DNA from: Paludibacteraceae bacterium
Lineage (GTDB): Bacteria > Bacteroidota > Bacteroidia > Bacteroidales > Paludibacteraceae
Direction of reading: 5' to 3'
Assembly: GCA_905234685.1 (NCBI GenBank)
Contig: CAJOIR010000020.1
Coordinates: forward strand, 1-37,461
Length of the DNA: 37,461 nucleotides
Part shown: one piece after another, positions 16,837 through 24,258 of the stretch
Layout: every line of letters starts with the position of its first letter
Numbering within the stretch: position 1 is the stretch's first letter
Program-made: the position numbers and the translations under genes
The notes under the pieces: model-generated
Told to the model about the DNA's origin: nothing
The model's input: only the letters and a program-made list of their open reading frames with translations
The model's database searches: none

Positions 16837-16971
16837 ATGTGGTACGACGAAGACGGTTACGCACACGATGATTTTGAAGGCAGTTATGCACATGATTATG
16901 AGGGCTTCGATGAAGACACAATCTATGATGCTTTCGAAGGCGATCCCGATGCATACTGGAACATTGACTAA
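16837..16971 (+). CDS. 44-residue highly acidic, tyrosine-rich micro-protein
   Basis: Reads MWYDEDGYAHDDFEGSYAHD and on to a final AYWNID. 16 of 44 residues are Asp or Glu, none is Lys or Arg, and Tyr, Phe and Trp make up a further quarter. An inner repeat is visible (YAHDDFEGS / YAHDYEGFD). The ATG follows a purine-rich AGAAAGGA site by six bases, a better ribosome site than most genes here have, and the promoter element lies 46 bases upstream. The gene is the first of the transcript that continues, after 37 bases, into the ATPase gene. Its acidity suggests a DNA mimic or a small partner or inhibitor of the ATPase-effector pair; that is speculation. It is too short for homology to be judged by eye. 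Confidence 0.6.
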   Translation: MWYDEDGYAHDDFEGSYAHDYEGFDEDTIYDAFEGDPDAYWNID

Positions 16972-17008
16972 AACACAAATTTATTAACAAACAGAAAATC
17001 CTAAGATT

Positions 17009-19204
17009 ATGAATCAGACATACACTATCAAGAATTTCCGCGTGTTCGACGAACAAGGTGCCACTTTTGAGATGGCACCAGTTACTATTTTGACTGGTTG
17101 TAACAGTTCTGGTAAGAGTTCTGTAACGAAGTCATTGATGCTGTTAAAGTCATCGATGCGTAAAATTAAAGAAGAAATCCAAAAAGGCACTTTTGGTGGG
17201 TTTAATGGTACCGGTTTTGCGAGTTGCGATGTTGATTTTACACGTGGTAATCATAAGTTGGGAAGTTTTGACCATGTCTTGAATTGGAATAGTAAAAAGA
17301 AAGAGTTTTCTATTTCATACCCTATGTTTTCATGGGCTTTTCAAAAGAACCTTGATGTTTGTATTACGTTTGGCAAAAAGAATATAGATGATGATTTCTC
17401 ATTACGTGCCCAGATTGAAAAAGTAGAAATATCTTGCGAAGGAAAGCCGTTTTATAAGTACTTGTTATCCAATTCAAAGAACGGGGAAAATTCAACTACG
17501 GAGCGAGGAATCGCACATGTTGATATGGGAACGTGGAAACATGATTTAATAATAGGATTGTTGAATTTAGAAAATGGATGTCTTTGTAGAAGAATTTTTG
17601 ATGATGAGAAGGTTGATAGAGAGGGATATGGGTACGCAACTACGTTTCATGAAGGAGACTGGGAGTCCGCGCAGTCATTCTTTGGAGGACAAAATGCAAA
17701 GATATTGTATTTTGTCCATGAGAAACTGATGAATCGTGTACCTCATCATACAAAATTATTGTGTGAAAAATTCAAAATAGACGATAATATTAAAAGGAAA
17801 GATGATACAAATTATGGAGAGATAGATTGGGAAAACAGTGAAGATACGTTCAAGTTTCCTCATTACCATTTGCTACCACTGTATGGATTAATGGATGAGT
17901 TAGATACTGTTAGCAAAGATACTATTGTGGATTTTGCTAAAAAGCGCTTTGTTGACGAGCATCAAGGAGACTGGTACAATACACCTGGATATCAGGAATG
18001 TATTCACAATATTTTTACCGAATATGTTGATTCCTCTTTTGAAAAATTCTCGGATTTTTATACATACTATGAGGATGCGTACTTTAAAAATGAATTTGTA
18101 TATTTTGGCACTGAGTGCGAAGGGTATCGCATTCATTCTGAAGGACACATTGGATTGACTTCTGGAACAGCATGTGAGAGACAGAAATTTTCACAAAAGG
18201 AATTTGATGTTAATTGGTCCGATTTAAAGGACAATCAAAAATTTCATCAAATTTTCTGGTGCTTACAAGGCTTTGGTGGTTACCAAGACAGGGCAGCATA
18301 CGGAGGACCGGATATGTCATTCCCATTAGTGGATGTTATAAGAGAATTTGCCATCTTAGTATGTGCCGAGGCTTTAGCTTCATGTGATTTATTGTCGGAG
18401 GCAGAATTTATCGAAATTAATCGGGCAAATACACAACGAATATATAGTTTCTCAGAACAAGGAACGGAGTTTAACTCGTTGTTGGATGAGTACAATAACT
18501 TACCTAAAATCATAAAATATACTACTGATTTTTATCGGTATAAGTTTAGTTCTCAAGACAAAGAAAAGCATATGCATGAAAGTATATTTGATTTGGTAGG
18601 GCGTAATTATGAAAAAGGAGAATTTGTTAATAAATGGTTAAAGGAACTAATTGGTTGCGAGGGTGTTGATATTGTACCAGCCTCTGAAGGTGTTGGCTAC
18701 TATGTGTATTTGTTAAAAGAGCTGCCATCAGGTGATATTAAGCGTCTTGCTCTTGCAGACTTGGGTTTTGGTACAACTCCTTTAGTGTCGATGTTGCTGC
18801 GAATAGAACTAATCATGTGTAGGTACATGTCCAGACCCGAACAAGTTACTATATGTATAGAGGAACCGGAAAGTAATTTGCATCCCTGCTTACAATCGCA
18901 ATTAGCAGATGTTTTTGCAGATGCAGTCAAGCGTAGTGATGGTCAGGTAAATTTTGTCCTGGAAACTCACTCAGAGTATCTAGTGCGCAAAACACAAGTG
19001 CTTGTTGCCAAAATGGCAAAGGAAGAGGTTTGGAGAGAACAAGATATAGATGAAAAATGTCCGTTCAAAGTATATTATCTTTCAAGGCCTGAAGATGCAA
19101 GACCACCTTATGATATGTGTTACCAACTAAATGGTAAATTTAAGAATAAATTTGGAAGAGGATTCTTGGATGTGGCAGACAGCCTAATGTTGGATTTATT
19201 ATGA
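17009..19204 (+). CDS. AAA15/OLD-like ABC-type ATPase of a two-gene module
   Basis: 731 residues with an SMC/Rad50-like ATPase split by a long insert. Walker A is at residues 30-37 (GCNSSGKS). The signature-like DLGFGTTPLVSML lies near 585, Walker B with D-loop at 615-626 (ICIEEPESNLHP) and the H-loop ETHSEYLVRK near 652. The C-terminus (RGFLDVADSLMLDLL) resembles the end of DUF3696-type AAA15 proteins. Residues 60-570 are a large, AT-rich-encoded insert of unknown fold. No TOPRIM domain is visible, so it is not a classical OLD nuclease. Such ATPases act as sensors in PARIS-, Septu- and Gabija-like defence modules. The stop codon overlaps the start of the next gene (ATGA), so the two proteins are coupled and probably work together. 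Confidence 0.85.
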   Translation: MNQTYTIKNFRVFDEQGATFEMAPVTILTGCNSSGKSSVTKSLMLLKSSMRKIKEEIQKGTFGGFNGTGFASCDVDFTRGNHKLGSFDHVLNWNSKKKEFSISYPMFSWAFQKNLDVCITFGKKNIDDDFSLRAQIEKVEISCEGKPFYKYLLSNSKNGENSTTERGIAHVDMGTWKHDLIIGLLNLENGCLCRRIFDDEKVDREGYGYATTFHEGDWESAQSFFGGQNAKILYFVHEKLMNRVPHHTKLLCEKFKIDDNIKRKDDTNYGEIDWENSEDTFKFPHYHLLPLYGLMDELDTVSKDTIVDFAKKRFVDEHQGDWYNTPGYQECIHNIFTEYVDSSFEKFSDFYTYYEDAYFKNEFVYFGTECEGYRIHSEGHIGLTSGTACERQKFSQKEFDVNWSDLKDNQKFHQIFWCLQGFGGYQDRAAYGGPDMSFPLVDVIREFAILVCAEALASCDLLSEAEFIEINRANTQRIYSFSEQGTEFNSLLDEYNNLPKIIKYTTDFYRYKFSSQDKEKHMHESIFDLVGRNYEKGEFVNKWLKELIGCEGVDIVPASEGVGYYVYLLKELPSGDIKRLALADLGFGTTPLVSMLLRIELIMCRYMSRPEQVTICIEEPESNLHPCLQSQLADVFADAVKRSDGQVNFVLETHSEYLVRKTQVLVAKMAKEEVWREQDIDEKCPFKVYYLSRPEDARPPYDMCYQLNGKFKNKFGRGFLDVADSLMLDLL

Positions 19205-20178
19205 TTCAAATGCGCAAGACCATATATTGTGAGATCGATTTTGTGGAGTCCCTTCTAAAAAGAATGGACCGCAAGTACGATCCATGGGATGACGATTGGG
19301 TAGAGGGCGATTATGCTAGAAAGATTCTAGTAGAGCTGATGTCATATGAGTATATCATAGTATATTTTGATGATGAAACAAAATTCCGGAAGCTATACAT
19401 GGATAATGAACGTTTCCGAAAAATGGTTGATAAATCTGAAATGTCAGAAGGGTATGCTCAACTGACATGTGGACAGTATATACCTTTGAATTCAAAGGAT
19501 TCCCCTCTAAATGCTGTGTATTTTTCGATGGCAGAAGATGAAATTGCGGCCCAGAAAGGCATTATGGTCTTAACTCCAACAACTATCAATAACCCTTCCT
19601 TATATAAAGATTCGGGAAGTGGTGGTATTAAGAAAGGTAAGCCATTCTCATGGGACAAATTACTAAAGAATGCCCAACATTGTTGCAATGCATTAATAGC
19701 TGTAGACAATTATCTATATAAAGGAAGGCAGAATAATCTCTTTCCTATTCTTAATTCGTTGCTGCCACAACGTTTGCAAGAAGGGATCTCTTTCCAGTTA
19801 TCGTTATTCATGTTAGAAGAACCAGGAAGAAACATAGAGACAATATATAGCCAGATTATGGAATACCTTACTAATGTTCGCCCAGCACTAGTTGTGGATT
19901 TAACTATATACAAGTGTTACAAAACTGAATTCCACGATCGAGCTATTATAACGAATAATATGTGGATAGAATGCGTAGGTGGCTTTGATTTACTCAAAAA
20001 TGATAAGTATGGGTTTCGTACGGTTTCTTCAAAGACGACAAAAACTCATTTAACATTTCCATTTATTGTAAAGGATGGTTCAACTGATTCTTACTCTCTT
20101 TTATTAGAAGATGTGGAAAATGTAAGAAAAATTGAAAGAGAATTTAAAGGATCTGATAAAAATCGTCTTTTTTATTGA
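19201..20178 (+). CDS. Partner of the ATPase with an HDR/ITN motif (MIT_C/PLD-like fold?)
   Basis: 325 residues, starting inside the ATPase stop codon. The N-terminal half (IYCEIDF, IIVYFDDETKFRKLY) is not recognised. The C-terminal half has IAVDNYLYKG near 172 and then EFHDRAIITNN with H245, D246 and R247, followed by IECVGGFDLL. This arrangement (VDxYL ... FHDRxIxTN ... GGFD) resembles the phospholipase D-like fold of the MIT_C domain, which keeps the shape but not the double HxK motif of true PLDs. An enzymatic or nucleic-acid-binding effector role is inference. The translational coupling and the high AT content shared with the ATPase indicate one transferred unit. The strict neighbours make it a likely toxin or effector, but no known system with this pair comes to mind. 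Confidence 0.65.
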   Translation: MIQMRKTIYCEIDFVESLLKRMDRKYDPWDDDWVEGDYARKILVELMSYEYIIVYFDDETKFRKLYMDNERFRKMVDKSEMSEGYAQLTCGQYIPLNSKDSPLNAVYFSMAEDEIAAQKGIMVLTPTTINNPSLYKDSGSGGIKKGKPFSWDKLLKNAQHCCNALIAVDNYLYKGRQNNLFPILNSLLPQRLQEGISFQLSLFMLEEPGRNIETIYSQIMEYLTNVRPALVVDLTIYKCYKTEFHDRAIITNNMWIECVGGFDLLKNDKYGFRTVSSKTTKTHLTFPFIVKDGSTDSYSLLLEDVENVRKIEREFKGSDKNRLFY

Positions 20179-20180
20179 TA

Positions 20181-20221
20181 CTGTGCACCATCTCTGCACA
20201 CTAAAGCAGTACTTTTGCACC
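20181..20221 (+). promoter_or_regulatory. Operator-promoter element, copy B
   Basis: Same element as at 16754-16794: TGTGCA (20182-20187), CCATCTC, TGCACA (20195-20200), -7 box TACTTTTG at 20210-20217. It starts three bases after the stop codon of the HDR-motif gene and drives the next operon, with a leader of about 22 bases to the ATG at 20244. Confidence 0.8.
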
Positions 20222-20243
20222 AGAAATCAAAAAATGGTGCAAT

Positions 20244-20702
20244 ATGACGCAAGAAATTTCGCTCTTCAGCAACTTCGGTTTAGCAACCCCATCGTCCGTA
20301 ACTTTCTCTGAGTCTCTCAACGCTCTTGTTGGAGCCGGCTTTACATCTTTTGCCGGCAACACCTATTTCAACACACTACGCCTATCTGATGGTATCCTCA
20401 TCAAAGAGGACATCGGTGAGGGGTATATGTACACCTTCCTCAACGGTCTGCACATCTATGACCTCCGCACAAAAACACTCTTGTGTGAACGTTGGTTCAA
20501 TTGCCACTACTATAGTCGTGATACTGCAAAGCAAGATGCAGTGAACATGCTCACTGATCTTCTGTTCGATGCAGCATCAAAAGATAATGTCATCCTTAAT
20601 AGGGCTGAGGTGCTGGAAAAAGTACGCGAAGTAGTAAAGCGTGCTTTCTTCGGCGACCAAATGCAAGAAATTCAAAAAACACTCAAACAACTCGCTGCGT
20701 AA
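20244..20702 (+). CDS. Unknown protein, first of a paralogous pair
   Basis: 152 residues, family not recognised. No signal peptide or membrane segment. The N-terminal two thirds look like beta-strands (SDGILIKEDIGEGYMYTFLNG); the C-terminal third is helical, with SRDTAKQDAVNMLTDLLFDA and NRAEVLEKVREVVKRAFFGD. The same C-terminal pattern occurs in the next gene (TREKALASVKQKLCDFFYET; SRTEVEEQVTDILDKCYFSE), so the two are diverged copies. The stop codon and the next ATG are one base apart, so they are translated together. ATG 20244 is used; an out-of-frame ATG at 20234 opens only a 25-codon frame. It is the first gene behind operator copy B. Confidence 0.75.
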   Translation: MTQEISLFSNFGLATPSSVTFSESLNALVGAGFTSFAGNTYFNTLRLSDGILIKEDIGEGYMYTFLNGLHIYDLRTKTLLCERWFNCHYYSRDTAKQDAVNMLTDLLFDAASKDNVILNRAEVLEKVREVVKRAFFGDQMQEIQKTLKQLAA

Positions 20703-20703
20703 T

Positions 20704-21153
20704 ATGGAAAATCTCCCTGCAATTCTCAGTGTATGTAAGCCTATAGGCAAGTCCGTAACTACCGGAACCACATTGCTCCAAGCCTATAAGGCGCCATCCG
20801 GCTTTAACTACCAACTCGGTCTCCGTGAAGCTTCAGGATTGTATATTTTCGAGTCCTTTGCCGAAGGAGTTGGTTGCTCGTACCTCGACAAGATTATGGT
20901 ATTCTTTGGGGATGAAAAACGTCTTATCGCCGAGGTTGATGTGCCACGGGGTACGCGATACACGCGCGAAAAAGCATTAGCTTCTGTCAAGCAAAAACTA
21001 TGCGACTTCTTTTATGAGACATGTTCGATGATGAATGTAAAGTTCAGCCGCACGGAGGTCGAAGAACAGGTTACCGACATATTGGATAAATGCTATTTCT
21101 CCGAGAGCCGACAGGCTGTACTGCAGTGGGCAAAAACCGTAAATATTATATAA
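20704..21153 (+). CDS. Unknown protein, second of a paralogous pair
   Basis: 149 residues. Start set at ATG 20704, one base after the previous stop; a longer frame from 20641 would overlap the previous gene for 60 bases and adds a non-conserved basic stretch. Like its neighbour it has a beta-rich N-terminal part (LYIFESFAEGVGCSYLDKIMVFFGD) and a helical C-terminal part with R-T-E-V-x-E-x-V and a CYFSE/AFFGD-like motif. Function unknown. Two co-translated, diverged copies suggest a hetero-oligomer. It is followed after 12 bases by the ExoX-C-like gene. Confidence 0.72.
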   Translation: MENLPAILSVCKPIGKSVTTGTTLLQAYKAPSGFNYQLGLREASGLYIFESFAEGVGCSYLDKIMVFFGDEKRLIAEVDVPRGTRYTREKALASVKQKLCDFFYETCSMMNVKFSRTEVEEQVTDILDKCYFSESRQAVLQWAKTVNII

Positions 21154-21165
21154 TTAGGTACGCGC

Positions 21166-21540
21166 ATGAAGAAGACTATAAAAAAACAATATGCACTCGA
21201 TGATGTACTTAACTTCGGTAAGTATCGCAATCGAACACTGAGGCGTGTACTTGACACCGATAATCAGTATATCTTTTGGTGCTTGTCCAGCCTCTCAACC
21301 TTTGAAATGAGCAGTGATGCATGGACCTATGCCACTACGCTCAATCCTTCCTTTGTCGCCATTAAACCAACGACCTGCTATGAAGCTGTTCCGTACTCAG
21401 AGGGTGTAGAGCTTCTGCTTTGCAACCCCTGGTACGAACAGCAAATGGCGAACCTAAAAAAAATCGCAGAAGATGTACAGGTCATCTTCTCACTGCCGGA
21501 GCATCGTCGAACCACTCCGGTACAGTTAACTATTTGGTAA
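21166..21540 (+). CDS. Small protein with ExoX C-terminal-like domain
   Basis: 124 residues. The N-terminal part reads LDDVLNFGKYRNRTLRRVLDTDNQYIFWCLSS, matching the pattern F-G-K-[YH]-[KR]-G-x-[TS]-[LI] ... D-x-x-Y-[IL]-x-W of the small domain found at the C-terminus of exonuclease X and in many stand-alone proteins. This domain is thought to contact nucleic acid. There is no exonuclease (DEDD) domain, so it is not a nuclease by itself. The rest (about residues 45-124) is unrecognised. Third gene of the operon behind operator copy B. The stand-alone domain next to two unknown paralogs suggests a nucleic-acid-binding accessory role (inference). Confidence 0.7.
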   Translation: MKKTIKKQYALDDVLNFGKYRNRTLRRVLDTDNQYIFWCLSSLSTFEMSSDAWTYATTLNPSFVAIKPTTCYEAVPYSEGVELLLCNPWYEQQMANLKKIAEDVQVIFSLPEHRRTTPVQLTIW

Positions 21541-21573
21541 AACACTTAAAATCAACAAACTATTAACGTTATT

Positions 21574-21729
21574 ATGTTTGCCTTTCTCATTATTACATGG
21601 CCGGCATTGCTTGCCCTATCCATCGTGTTTTACATTCAAAAGCGTCAGAGGCAGAGGATTTTGGATCAAATTAAAAAACTGACAGAAGAAATGAATGAAT
21701 GGGAGCGCGAACAGGCTCAAAAAAAGTGA
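21574..21729 (+). CDS. 51-residue single-pass membrane protein
   Basis: MFAFLIITWPALLALSIVFY forms one membrane helix. It is followed by a basic stop-transfer stretch (IQKRQRQR) and an amphipathic, probably coiled-coil tail (LDQIKKLTEEMNEWEREQAQ, to the end). The positive-inside rule puts the tail in the cytoplasm. It lies 33 bases after the ExoX-C-like gene and ends just before the operator of the HTH gene. Small membrane proteins of this type may anchor a partner or depolarise the membrane; no specific function can be assigned. Confidence 0.65.
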   Translation: MFAFLIITWPALLALSIVFYIQKRQRQRILDQIKKLTEEMNEWEREQAQKK

Positions 21730-21731
21730 CC

Positions 21732-21793
21732 GTATCAAAATTTGTAAAAATGATACAGAAATTTGTGTAACTCAAAAAAATGTAGTACTTTAC
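21732..21793 (+). promoter_or_regulatory. Promoter and operator of the HTH-led operon
   Basis: Inverted repeat GTATCA (21732-21737) and TGATAC (21751-21756), 13 bases apart, lies directly before TTTG (21762-21765). After a 20-base spacer comes TACTTTAC (21786-21793), an imperfect -7 box (consensus TAnnTTTG). The small HTH protein encoded next is the likely binder (autoregulation is inference). Confidence 0.55.
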
Positions 21794-21817
21794 ACACCTT
21801 TTAAAACCGACTTAACT

Positions 21818-22045
21818 ATGAGACCTTATCCTATCCATGTAGGCTCGCTTGTCCGAGCCGAGTTATCCCGACAAAATCAAACTGTGACCTGGCTGGCGGA
21901 ACAGCTTGGAATTCAACGTACCAACTGCTATCGCATTCTAAGTGCGCAATCCGTTCATACAGTTATGTTGGAACGGCTCTCTATAGCTATGCAGCATGAT
22001 TTTTTTGCGGATTGTACCTCTCAAATTAATCAACGTTCAAAGTAA
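21818..22045 (+). CDS. Small Cro/CI-type helix-turn-helix regulator
   Basis: 75 residues from ATG 21818 (the frame extends to 21695 but that part precedes the promoter and overlaps the preceding gene). VGSLVRAELSRQNQTVTWLAEQLGIQRTNCYRILSAQSVHTVMLERLSIAMQHDFF has the helix-turn-helix pattern of Bacteroidetes small XRE-like proteins (IG-x-L-I-R ... V-x-WFA-x-x-L-x-x-x-R-x-N-x-Y ... S-I-D-T). It probably represses its own promoter through the GTATCA/TGATAC repeat. It heads a run of five genes with gaps of 10-26 bases. Confidence 0.85.
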   Translation: MRPYPIHVGSLVRAELSRQNQTVTWLAEQLGIQRTNCYRILSAQSVHTVMLERLSIAMQHDFFADCTSQINQRSK

Positions 22046-22065
22046 TCTTCAAAACCAACCAGACA

Positions 22066-22515
22066 ATGAAAACAAAACTACACAACGACTTTTACACACT
22101 CATTCAACCAGTGCTTCAGGACGCTGGTTACACTTTTCGCATCCTGCCGGAAGGGCAATTCTTAGTTCATAACGGTGATATCCACTTCACCATCAAGCAG
22201 CTTCCTGCACCTAAAGGTTCAACATACGAGCGCGTTTTACTTGAAAGTCGCTTTAAGGACGATCGCGCAAAAGTGCTTTTTGAAGAAGAAGGTGTACTGT
22301 TAATCACTAACCGTCTATCTGGTATCTATCCCGAGTTTAACGTGGTATGTTCCAATGATGGACGCGTGCGAATCCGTTATAGCTGCGATATTATTAAACC
22401 CGAAGATCTGCTTCCGCACATTACTTATGCCTGCGGTTTCTTCGAAAAAATACAAGACGAGGCGATGCAAGCCATCGTAGATGCATATGCGTTATTCCTC
22501 AATAAAAAGAAATAA
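22066..22515 (+). CDS. YbjN-like small protein (tentative)
   Basis: 149 residues, no signal peptide. Predicted alternation of helices and strands: an N-terminal helix, beta-strands with FLVHNGDIHFTIKQL, then VLLITNRLSGIYPEFNVVCSNDGRVRIRYSCDI, and a C-terminal helix. This resembles the YbjN/type III secretion chaperone-like fold, where a short N-x-x-x-x-x-P-x-F-x-V turn sits between strand pairs. The next gene's cytosolic N-terminal domain (about residues 60-190) shows the same logic, so the two may be related or interact. The fold assignment is inference by pattern only; function unknown. Confidence 0.6.
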   Translation: MKTKLHNDFYTLIQPVLQDAGYTFRILPEGQFLVHNGDIHFTIKQLPAPKGSTYERVLLESRFKDDRAKVLFEEEGVLLITNRLSGIYPEFNVVCSNDGRVRIRYSCDIIKPEDLLPHITYACGFFEKIQDEAMQAIVDAYALFLNKKK

Positions 22516-22531
22516 CTAATTAATAACCCTT

Positions 22532-24232
22532 ATGTCTCCTCTATTCATTATTTTCGGCATCCTTGCCATCATCATCCCTGTCGGCTTGTGTATCTTCTAT
22601 AAAAACAAGATCGATGAACTGACGACCGACAATGGTATCCTCAAGAAACGCAACGACACCCTCGAAGAGCGCTTCAACGCAGAGGACGCAAACGACACCT
22701 CCGCAACTGCCAGTGCATGGGAGTTCATCCAACGCGTCGGACGCAACCACCAATTCGAAGTCCACGAGATGAAGAGCGGCGATGATTGGGTCGAGTTCTC
22801 TTTCTCCTACCAAGACGGCGCTTTCACCGGCTATGCCGGAACAAAAGACCACGAACTCACTCTCCACTACCCCTGCTACTTCGGCATCAAACGTACGTCG
22901 GAGAGCTTTGAAAAAGTGCGCACGCTCTGCCAACGTGCCACGCGTGAGTTTCGTTTTATCAAGGTGCTCTACACCTATCATGAGCAGTCCAACGAACTCG
23001 ACATACACTTCCTCATCGAAGTCCCCAACGTCTCCGAAGAAGCCTTCATGGACTACCTCAAACGCTGCTTCTCCAAAGCCGACATCATCCGTCAAACGCT
23101 CAATGGAGGACATATGAGCACCGAGGTTGAGAACCAAGATTTTGCCCGTCAAGAACGAATGCTCGTTGATGCCGAGATGCAACACGAGAGCAAGACGCGC
23201 AAGCAGAAAAACCCATTGGTTTCGGAACCCAATCATGGTACGCTTCGCGAGTACATCGCCTATCTGTTCAATGGTGAGGACGTGGAAGACATGCTTGCCC
23301 TCCGTGTTCAAGATACCAAGACTACAAAGTACATCCGCGAACGCGATAAGATTGCTAACTTCGATATCCTCGGCGCTGTGGTAAAAGGTGCTGGTGAAGA
23401 AGCTGAGTTTGCCGACTTTGAGCCCGTAGTGCTCACGCTCGATGCGGTGAAGAACCACTATGTCATCACCCTTCATCCGCTCAAGTCGCGCAAGGACTTT
23501 CTCTCTGTGCGCATGACCGCTGTCTGCACACCGCATGAGTTCCTTCAGGACTATGTCCCGAATGCCACCTACGAACCGCAAGCTATCTCCATGCTCATCT
23601 GTTACGTTAAAACCGAACTGCCTGCGCTCGAAGAGGATGACGAGGAATTGCCGACCACCAGCAACTCCAAACAGGTCTATCATGGTCGCCAACTAATGCA
23701 ACAAAACTACTTTGCGCAGGCCATTTCAGTGCTCACCCCTATCAATAAGCAACTCCGTGCCAACTATTTCAAGCTCTCGAAGAAAGATCAAGACCTCTAC
23801 TTCTCGACCTGTTATTATCTCGGTTTCTGCTATACCGACCTGCATCTCTACGAGAAGGCGCACTACTACCTCAGCACAGCGCAGGATTGTAACCGCTTCG
23901 ACTACTCGCAAGAGTACATCAACTGTCTCGCCGAGTGTCATGACCCGCGCGTCTTCAAAGCCATTGACGATGAGATCCAAGCCACTCGCGCTCAACTCGA
24001 CCAGATTGACAAAGATGAAGACCGTGGTTCGGAAGAGATGATGTCGCATCGCGAAAGACTCGTTGACTACTACGCCTTCCTCCAGCGTCGCCGTGGCTAC
24101 TCGCAGATCAACTTCGGCTACTTGGATGATGCCGCCGATACCTTCAAGCATCTCCTCGAACACGAAGGCAGCCGCGAGTACGCCGAGCACGAACTCAAAT
24201 ACATCGAAACCCTCAAAAAGAAAAAACAATAA
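22532..24232 (+). CDS. Membrane-anchored TPR protein with YbjN-like region
   Basis: 566 residues. A membrane helix at 4-23 (LFIIFGILAIIIPVGLCIFY) is followed by a short coiled coil (KIDELTTDNGILKKRNDTLEERF region), then a globular part at about 60-190 that resembles the preceding small protein (HYPCYFGIKRTSESFEKVRTL; LDIHFLIEVPNVSEEAF). A second domain of unknown type spans about 230-350. From about 370 there are tetratricopeptide-like repeats (YHGRQLMQQNYFAQAISVLTPI; YYLGFCYTDLHLYEKAHYYLSTA; GYLDDAADTFKHLLEHEGSREYAE). The signal-anchor puts the domains most likely in the cytoplasm, though a periplasmic location cannot be excluded. It probably scaffolds a complex with the products around it. 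Confidence 0.72.
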   Translation: MSPLFIIFGILAIIIPVGLCIFYKNKIDELTTDNGILKKRNDTLEERFNAEDANDTSATASAWEFIQRVGRNHQFEVHEMKSGDDWVEFSFSYQDGAFTGYAGTKDHELTLHYPCYFGIKRTSESFEKVRTLCQRATREFRFIKVLYTYHEQSNELDIHFLIEVPNVSEEAFMDYLKRCFSKADIIRQTLNGGHMSTEVENQDFARQERMLVDAEMQHESKTRKQKNPLVSEPNHGTLREYIAYLFNGEDVEDMLALRVQDTKTTKYIRERDKIANFDILGAVVKGAGEEAEFADFEPVVLTLDAVKNHYVITLHPLKSRKDFLSVRMTAVCTPHEFLQDYVPNATYEPQAISMLICYVKTELPALEEDDEELPTTSNSKQVYHGRQLMQQNYFAQAISVLTPINKQLRANYFKLSKKDQDLYFSTCYYLGFCYTDLHLYEKAHYYLSTAQDCNRFDYSQEYINCLAECHDPRVFKAIDDEIQATRAQLDQIDKDEDRGSEEMMSHRERLVDYYAFLQRRRGYSQINFGYLDDAADTFKHLLEHEGSREYAEHELKYIETLKKKKQ

Positions 24233-24258
24233 ATAAACAACTCTAAATTTTTACAACT

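Noticed and set aside
17009..19204. ATPase considered as a classical OLD nuclease or PARIS AriA
   Set aside because: No TOPRIM motif is visible after the ATPase, and the partner protein is not recognisably a DUF4435 protein.
20234..20311. Alternative ATG ten bases before the first paralog, opening a 25-codon frame
   Set aside because: It is out of frame with the gene and has no visible ribosome site; a leader peptide cannot be supported.
22541..23692. Reverse-strand open frame of 383 codons
   Set aside because: Antisense shadow of the TPR membrane protein gene; no promoter and no recognisable protein pattern.
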